Source of the DNA: Paulownia fortunei
Lineage: Eukaryota; Streptophyta; Magnoliopsida; Lamiales; Paulowniaceae
Length of the DNA stretch: 64,000 bases
Assembly: GCA_019321725.1 (NCBI GenBank)
Contig: CM033106.1
Coordinates: 23,496,965 to 23,560,964, forward strand
Reading direction: 5' to 3'
Numbering within the stretch: the first letter of the stretch is position 1; each line of letters starts with the position of its first letter. Shown one piece after another: positions 57,880 to 64,000 of this stretch. A program made the translations under genes and the position numbers. The notes below the pieces were generated by a model that made no database searches, was not told the origin of the DNA, and saw nothing but the letters and a program-made list of their open reading frames with translations.

Positions 57880-59030
57880 ATACTGATGGATTCTGTGAGT
57901 AAACTATTACAAGACCAAGAGACACAGATGTCGAAAACCCCAACCACTGCATAACAGACCTTCCCACTAGCACCATGACTTTTGAGGCAACTATCTGCCC
58001 AACCTCATTTTCATCATCAAGAGCAAAAAAAGGGAAGAACCTATTTTGGAAGACATGCAACAGTCCTAGAGGTCAATGGTAGAACACCCTCATATCTTTA
58101 GAATCTCGAGAATATGCCCTATAAAGCACAAGAACAAGATTGGTGTCACTTAAAAGTGCTCTTCTATCCTTTAGGATCGAGATTAATGAAATAAGTTACC
58201 AAATTGAGCACCATGAAATGAAAAGAAAAGTAGCATCATGATCTACTATAAAAAGATAGACTTTTCCTTTTGAACTAAGATTTTGGCAAACATTAGGGAT
58301 GGCAATATGACGAGTCTGGGACTCGCCCCACTATAGTTTTCATGGATTAAAATCCAAACTTGCATTGAAGTTGGACCCAACAGGTCGGAAATCTATTTTA
58401 TAATTTTAAAAATATTTTTGGAATAAAAAATTATTTTATTTGTGATTTATATGTGTATATCATATAGATATAAATCTATTACATAAATAAATATATAATA
58501 AACAAAAATATATAATAACGGGATAAGTTTGGGTTAGGTCCGGGGTTTAAAATCTAAAACTCAAGATCTGTCTAGAAACTATTTACAGTCCTCAAGACCC
58601 GCCCCAAGGGGATGCTTCCGAGTTTTACCAAACCTATTGTCATCCCTATCAAAAACCTTATCCCCAAGTTCAAAATCCCAAACCTACCCAAGTATGATGG
58701 GAATAAAGATCCTCATAAGCATCTCACTACTTTTAAGAATATAATGTTACTCAATGGGTGGACACACGCTATCAATAGTCACATTTTTATCATGACCATG
58801 TATTGTTGAGCACAAGAATGGTTCACACTGTTGCCAACGAGCATAATGTGTCATACAACCAATTGTGCAGAAAATCTCTCTTTTATTTTGGGAGCAAGAA
58901 GAAGGCAAGAGGTTAGCCACTTGTTCACTATAAAGACATAAGGAAGAGAGAACCTTGAGCGCCTTCAGCAAATTAATTCACAAGCTCAAAAATGGACCTT
59001 TTTCTCCATCTTGCAAGAGAATCACTGGAG
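57880..59030 (+). pseudogene. Gag of the second Tat-like element, degenerate
   Basis: Before the nested element the frame reads EINEISYQIEHHEMKRK (about 58180-58230), matching VNEISDQVQHIGRKIDE of the other copy. After it comes KFKIPNLPKYDGNKDPHKHL (about 58660-58720) and AQEWFTLLPT (about 58810), with a stop at 58807. Further stops follow to about 59030. A later segment with NFHRDQGHDTDKCFQLKDNI (59330-59395) is the remains of the zinc knuckle, whose first Cys has become Tyr. Confidence 0.82.
58296..58595. mobile_element. hAT-like non-autonomous element in gag
   Basis: Starts TAGGGATGGCAATATGA, a typical plant hAT end. The right end, read inverted, is TTGAGGACTGTAAATAG, which resembles it loosely. 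Gag homology stops before it and resumes after it. I found no convincing 8-bp duplication. Confidence 0.6.
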
Positions 59031-59766
59031 GATATGGAGCAATTGATGGAAATGGCCTAATGATACATTAATAAATAGGAGATGAATGTAATGAAAAGAC
59101 GAGGAATGGGATAATAATGTTAGTAGAACTTGTGATTAAAAGAAGTAGAAAGTGCCTAAAAAGGGAAAAGATATGCAATAGAGAACGCAATCTTAAAAAG
59201 ATCCCCTCGTACCATAATTACACTTCCCTATCCACTACAAGGGCTTAAGCATTAATGGCAGTTACACACACGAATATGCTTCAGTGCCAAATGAAGACAA
59301 GGGTAGTAAGAAGACAAACAAGTATTATAATTTCCACAGAGATCAAGGTCATGATACAGATAAATGTTTCCAACTTAAGGACAACATTGAAAGACTCATC
59401 AAGTAGGGTATTTAAAGGAGTTTATCAGAGCTCAAAAAAGAAAGAGCCCTCGACCCTTGATATCGTTATTTTCATTGAGAACAATCCTACAGTTGTTCAA
59501 GGACGAAAGGGGCATTTGACAGTAGGGATCGATATAAGAGGATCAATGAACCTAGAAATATTATTGATGATAATTTGCTAAAAATGAGGGAGATAGTGTA
59601 ATTCACATGATTGGTGGAGGACCAATAGGTGGAATTTATCCAATGATAGGAATAAGTATGTATAAGAAGAAAGATCCCAACAACCCTTTGTTTTGGGTCA
59701 TAAATTTCTCATTATGGAAAAAGTGTCAAAGAGTTTTCAACAACCATGAGCTTAGAGGAATTCATA

Positions 59767-59774
59767 CATCCTGA
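59767..59774. repeat. Left target duplication of the 870-bp hAT-like element
   Basis: CATCCTGA matches TATCCTAA (60645-60652) in 6 of 8 positions, the length typical of hAT elements. Confidence 0.65.
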
Positions 59775-60644
59775 TAGGAGTGCACATGGGGTTGGGTACC
59801 CAATTTATCGGGTAGTAAATTTTACTACCCGATCCTGACCTGACATAATCGATTACCTGACATTTAGGTACCCGAACAAATCCGGTATCGAGTATTAGAT
59901 ATTTTCTTTTTTTTTCTTTTTTTATTTTTTGAATCAGAAAATGAAATAAAATAAAATGAGAAATAGGAAATGGAAATGAAATTGAAATGAAAATGAAATT
60001 GAAAAGAATATTGAAGATGAAAATGGGAAGAAAGTCAGAGAAACCTACCATGTGGCTCTCTTCATTTCTTTTTTTTCTTTCCTTCTTTTTCTTTGTTCTT
60101 CGTCGATTCTTCCCTTCTTCCCTTCTTCCTTTTTTCTTCTTTCTTTCCCTTTTCTTCTTCTTGTTCAATCATCATTGTCTTCCCCTATCAGCCTTTTTTC
60201 TTTTCATTTTTTTTCTATTTTCCTCCTCTTCCTCTTTTTTTTCTTCTTTCATTTTCTTCATATTGTCAACCATCCACCGTCTTTTCTTTTTCTACTTGAG
60301 AGTTATAAAGGGAATAGGAATATCTTCTTCTACTTGAGAGTTATAAAGGGAATAGGAACATCATCTTCTACTTGAGAGTTAGAAAGAGTTAGAAAGGGAA
60401 TAGAAAGAATAAGTACTACAATGTAGTGTGTAATGGAATATGAAGAAAGAAGGTTGCCTAAATCTTAAATTAAAATTTATTGATTTTTAATATGTCGGGT
60501 ATCCGATCGGGTATTCGGGTAGTTTTTTCACTAGCCGATACCCAACTCGATTTACTCAATTCTTTTAATCGGATACCCGCTATCCAATTTATCCGATCGA
60601 ATTGGGCCAGGGCTCAAAAACCCGTATCCAAATGACCACCCCTA
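59775..60644. mobile_element. hAT-like non-autonomous element, 870 bp
   Basis: The left end TAGGAGTGCACATGG and the inverted right end TAGGGGTGGTCATTTGG are hAT-type terminal inverted repeats. Subterminal CCCGAT/ATCGGG and GGGTACC words recur in both orientations, also typical. The middle is a long purine-rich block (59895-60040), then a pyrimidine-rich block (60050-60290), then a 38-bp tandem repeat (60291-60400). Open frames in the pyrimidine block are low-complexity Phe/Ser strings and are not genes. Confidence 0.82.
60291..60400. repeat. 38-bp tandem repeat, about 2.5 copies
   Basis: TCTACTTGAGAGTTATAAAG begins at 60291 and 60329, with a partial third copy at 60367. Confidence 0.92.
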
Positions 60645-60652
60645 TATCCTAA

Positions 60653-60744
60653 GATGATCCTATGGTAATTACCATGAACTTCACAATTCAAAAAGTGTTG
60701 GTCCATAATGAAAAATCTGAAAACATAATATTCTTGGATATGCT
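60653..60744 (+). pseudogene. Protease of the second Tat-like element, first part
   Basis: Reads DDPMVITMNFTIQKVLVHNE and NIIFLDML. It is the N-terminal part of the protease, but the expected catalytic Asp-Thr/Ser-Gly is not readable (HNEKS). It is cut by the solo LTR and continues at 62920. Confidence 0.7.
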
Positions 60745-62914
60745 TGTTGGGTTTGCGTGATCCCAAAAAACGTATATGCAGTGGAATTTAAAATTTTTCA
60801 AAAACATAAATATATATTACATTACATGTAATTAAAACGAATCTCAGAACCCTTTCACAATTATTTAGTTGTGCGTTTTTCTTATAGTTAAAGTAAGAAA
60901 GTTTCAAAAACTCTTACTTTGATTTGCACTCCGGCTGATGTAGGGATTGAAATGATTCAAATCGTTATCCCTGCTTGAAAGTATCTTCATGTTCTTCAAT
61001 TCAAAATCCCTTTGATTGAAATCTGATTCACTTCTAGGATCCCAAATATTACCCCTCTAACAATATCCACACCTTGGATGCCCACTCGCAACCGAATCCT
61101 ATGCTAGTAGTTTTTGATTCGATAATTCTATCCCAAAATAATTTTGTTTGGAACAAGAACATACTGACAATTAGTGTTTTAGGTGTTTAATTTAATTCTT
61201 AATTCAACAATTAAATCAAGAATTAAACTAGATAAAAGGTTGGTGAACTTTTGGAGATTGAAAGAAAATGAGGGACGAATTTTTGGAGATGAAAGAAAAC
61301 TATTTTTCTTCAAGAGAGAGGGGTTGTTTTTCATGTTTTTTCTTCTAAAAAATCTGCAATTAAAAATCTCCATAAAAACGTCCAAGAACATTGCCAATAA
61401 AGGCTACCACAAGTCCTTTCCATATAGGACTTTTCTTCATTTTTTATCTCCAACTCTTTTAGTAAGTTTCCTTATCCTATAAAAACTTTCTTTTTTCCTT
61501 ATTACCTCTTAGAAATTGAATTCTCAATTCAACTTCCTCTAGGAATTAGATTTTCAATCCAATTTCCTAATGGGTTTTCTATAAGCCCACACCTAATGTG
61601 TCTAGGTCTAAATAATCAATTAGGCCCTACTTTAATTGATCTAAATTATTTATTTAATTAATTAGGTTCATCTTAATTAATTGATCCAATCAATTATTTA
61701 AATATTCCAATTGGGCTCCCTAATCCAATTAGGTTCAATCAATTAATCCAATTAATTAATTGAATTAATTCCACACTTGAATTAATTTAACTCCCATTAA
61801 TTAATCACATTAATTAATATAATCCAACACTTGGATTAATTTCTAGACTACAAATGGACTTGTCCGAATTTTGTATGTGACCCTTTAGGTTCACTTTAAG
61901 CTAGTCGTGGGCTCACAACTCTTGTGACTTAGTTGAACAATTAATTGTTATAATTAATTAATCCAATTAATTAATTCTCTTGGAATTAACTCATTAATTC
62001 CAAGAACCCACAAGATATGGGAAGCACCTAACAATGCGTCATGGCTCCTAGTCTAAGGTGAATGTGCGAACCTATTTCAATTACGAATACCATGCAAGTA
62101 CGGTCCTTCCATCATTTAATCTCCCGATTGAGCCTAAGGCATGGATGTTAAGTCGAAATCCTATTAACTCAATAACTATGTTTCCCTTCCTAGTAGCTTG
62201 ATTTGATGATGAATAATTAGAAAATCGCACATCTAATTTTCATCCAACATTGGTCAAGGATTTTAGAGTCAAGTACAGTGGAACACATAGGAGATTCACC
62301 TATTCATCTAGATAGGTGACGGATCCTTTGTTTGTCACTCATTAATCTCCATACACGAAGATATTACACCCAATATAAACCCTTATGATTGTCATGCAAT
62401 CGAAAAATATATCAAAGTACAGCATGTCATGTACAAGGTTACCATGGTACCTCAAGTTCAAGGACTAATTCTTGCATTATCGTAACGAGAAAATTCTCAT
62501 TCGACAATAGAATATTTTCAATTGACAATTTTCAGGTGGGGTTGTTCAGTGTACTTGTTTCCATCAAGCACCCGCATACATGCACTAGTGTCTCCATACC
62601 AATACCTATAGAACGAGACATCCTCCTTTCGAGCCTGCATTGCATGCGCAAGTCTCAACAGGATCAATGATGTTTCATCTCATTGATCCTTAACTTGGAA
62701 CGTTTTAAGATCACAGTTTTAGAAACATATTCCACGATGACCATTATATGCGCAACTATGCCCCATAATTATATGTGACATAAGAATTTTGTCTAATTCT
62801 TATGATGAATTTAAGATAAAGATTGTCATTTAAATAATATTAATATAAATAAAAATGATTCGCAAGAGTATAAGAACGGTCAGAACAATTTGCACGACGA
62901 GCACTAATCTAACA
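60745..62914 (+). mobile_element. Solo LTR, 2.17 kb, inside the protease
   Basis: Starts TGTTGGGTTTGCG and ends CTAATCTAACA, with TG...CA ends. It is flanked by ATGCT (60740-60744) and ATACT (62915-62919), a one-mismatch target duplication. No coding region is present. Protease codons on the two sides join in frame when the LTR and one duplication are left out. The interior is rich in AATTAATT and CAATTAATC words. Confidence 0.85.
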
Positions 62915-63205
62915 ATACTTTGGATAACGGAGATGGAAGTAGCCACCATAAGGCCTCTCCATACCCCTTAACTAGTTCGGTGGAAATGAGGTCATGCCAT
63001 TAAACACTATTGATCTATTGACCTCTTTAGGCACCAAGCACGGTAGTCGCATGATCATGATGAAGTATCTATTAGTTGATACTCCTTTTGCATATAACGT
63101 GATCTTAGAAGACCTGGCCTTAATCAATTCCAAGGTGGTCTTTAGTTACCACCTCAAGATGAAATTTCCTATCAAGTCTAGTGTGGGAAAGGTTTGATGC
63201 GACCA
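62915..63205 (+). pseudogene. Protease of the second Tat-like element, second part
   Basis: Contains MPLNTIDLLTSLGTKHGS, LLVDTPFAYNVILEDLALI and VVFSYHLKMKFPIKSSVGKV, ending in a TGA near 63196. It matches the protease tail of the first Tat element (46330-46560). A stop at about 62969 and a frameshift precede it. Confidence 0.82.
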
Positions 63206-63499
63206 GCAGATAGTTAGAAAGTGTTGTAGGGTGTTACAACACTTCACTTAGGTGACGAGAGCACAAGACCTCTAAGAAAATCGTGGATCTACATATGGTT
63301 AGAAGCTAGAATGATATTATTTTCATTATTTTGTTGGTTCACTTAAATATAAAGTTGAACTGGATTTTTTTTTACACCCTTCTTTTATACCAATAACTAT
63401 AATAAACAAAACAATAAATTATAGGCATGATATCTAATAATATATTTACACTTTTAATAATAATACAAACTCACAAAACTATGTATTTTACACATAATA

Positions 63500-63553
<54 letters not shown>

Positions 63554-63715
63554 CTTTTTTATACACTCACATTATTACATAATAAAATATTGGTTATACT
63601 AATATATGATTATACGTTTATATGTAATTATGTAAAGTGTGTTTTTGTTTATTTCTTAACAATTGTATGCTAATTCATACACAATATTTGCATACTTATG
63701 TATATACATATACAT
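63206..63715. other. Spacer with a (TA)n run
   Basis: No gene. A (TA)n microsatellite occupies about 63501-63549. Confidence 0.7.
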
Positions 63716-63966
63716 GAGATAAATTATAAAACTATCCTTAAATTCTGACCTAATTACAAAAAAATTCAACTAACTTTTAAAATTATAAATATCCCCTAAT
63801 ATTTGTTTCTATTTTATAAATTACACCTATTGAGGGGTATTTGTAAAATAAACGCAAACCTCAATAGTGTATTTGTAATGCTTCAAAAGGTATTTGTAAT
63901 TTTAAAATATAGTGAATTTTTTTATAAATAGACCAAACTTTAAGGATAGTTTTTGTAATTTACCTT
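63716..63966. mobile_element. Small inverted-repeat (MITE-like) element, about 250 bp
   Basis: The ends are GATAAATTATAAAACTATCC and, inverted, GGTAAATTACAAAAACTATCC, about 25-bp inverted repeats. The same family occurs at 38691-40032 and 39592-39812. Confidence 0.75.
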
Positions 63967-63971
63967 ATATA

Positions 63972-64000
63972 AGTAAATCGCGGAATATGCCTCAATTGGA
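63972..64000 (-). mobile_element. Edge of another SINE copy
   Basis: GTAAATCGCGGAATATGCCTC closely matches 15898-15918 of the 350-bp SINE. The rest lies beyond the window. Confidence 0.5.

Larger units (their letters stand above)
57345..63205 (+). mobile_element. Second Tat-like Ty3/gypsy element, 5' half with three nested insertions
   Basis: LTR-like region, primer site, gag and protease pieces follow in the same order as in the 43.2 kb element, and the gag core LPKYDGNKDP is shared. Interrupting elements lie at 58296-58595, 59775-60644 and 60745-62914. Reverse transcriptase and later parts are absent before the end of homology near 63205. Confidence 0.8.

Noticed and set aside
59987..60375. 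Overlapping Phe/Ser/Leu-rich frames
   Set aside because: Translation of a polypyrimidine block inside a hAT-like element; not a membrane protein.
1..64000. CRISPR arrays, bacterial operons or riboswitches
   Set aside because: The window is plant nuclear DNA; the only regular repeats are microsatellites and short tandem duplications without spacer structure.

Overview
The window is nuclear DNA of a flowering plant, most likely a eudicot. It is strongly A+T-rich, full of (TA)n runs and packed with degraded plant retroelements. The intact genes are a B-class GATA factor with a C-terminal LLM motif and a GDP-fucose-type nucleotide-sugar transporter. I cannot place the species more closely from sequence alone.

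Layout. 1-4.9 kb: relics of an endogenous caulimovirid (plant pararetrovirus), including a palindrome with arms of about 1.5 kb and a decayed reverse transcriptase/RNase H. 5.5-11.4 kb: a complete but dead Ty1/copia element on the minus strand, with two LTRs, a tRNA-Met primer site and gag-PR-INT-RT-RH order. 12.3-14.0 kb: a second, truncated copia element. 15.8-16.6 kb: three abutting tRNA-derived SINEs. 16.6-25.4 kb: gene-free A+T-rich DNA. 25.5-26.6 kb: the GATA gene (three coding exons). 28.2-28.6 kb: a decayed GATL-type glycosyltransferase fragment. 32.0-33.0 kb: the transporter, one uninterrupted minus-strand reading frame. 34.2-36.7 kb: a Mutator-like element with long inverted ends. 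37.2-40.3 kb: a small non-coding LTR element whose 3' LTR was split by a nested insertion. 40.6-41.6 kb: another caulimovirid piece carrying a primer-binding site. 43.2-56.5 kb: a 13 kb Ty3/gypsy element of the Tat type with two RNase H domains and an antisense ORF after pol. It is interrupted by two oppositely oriented copies of one long LTR; one copy is a solo LTR of 2.9 kb with a perfect 5-bp target duplication. 57.1-57.2 kb: an importin-alpha fragment. 57.4-63.2 kb: a second Tat-like element broken by three nested insertions. 63.7-64.0 kb: a small inverted-repeat element and the edge of another SINE.

The two live genes are not functionally linked as far as I can see. The GATA protein is a nuclear transcription regulator; the transporter is expected to move GDP-fucose into the Golgi lumen. 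Everything else is mobile or viral DNA, or fragments of host genes. The most informative structures are the caulimovirid palindrome centred close to the viral primer site, and the Tat element whose antisense ORF becomes continuous when the solo LTR and one target duplication are removed conceptually.
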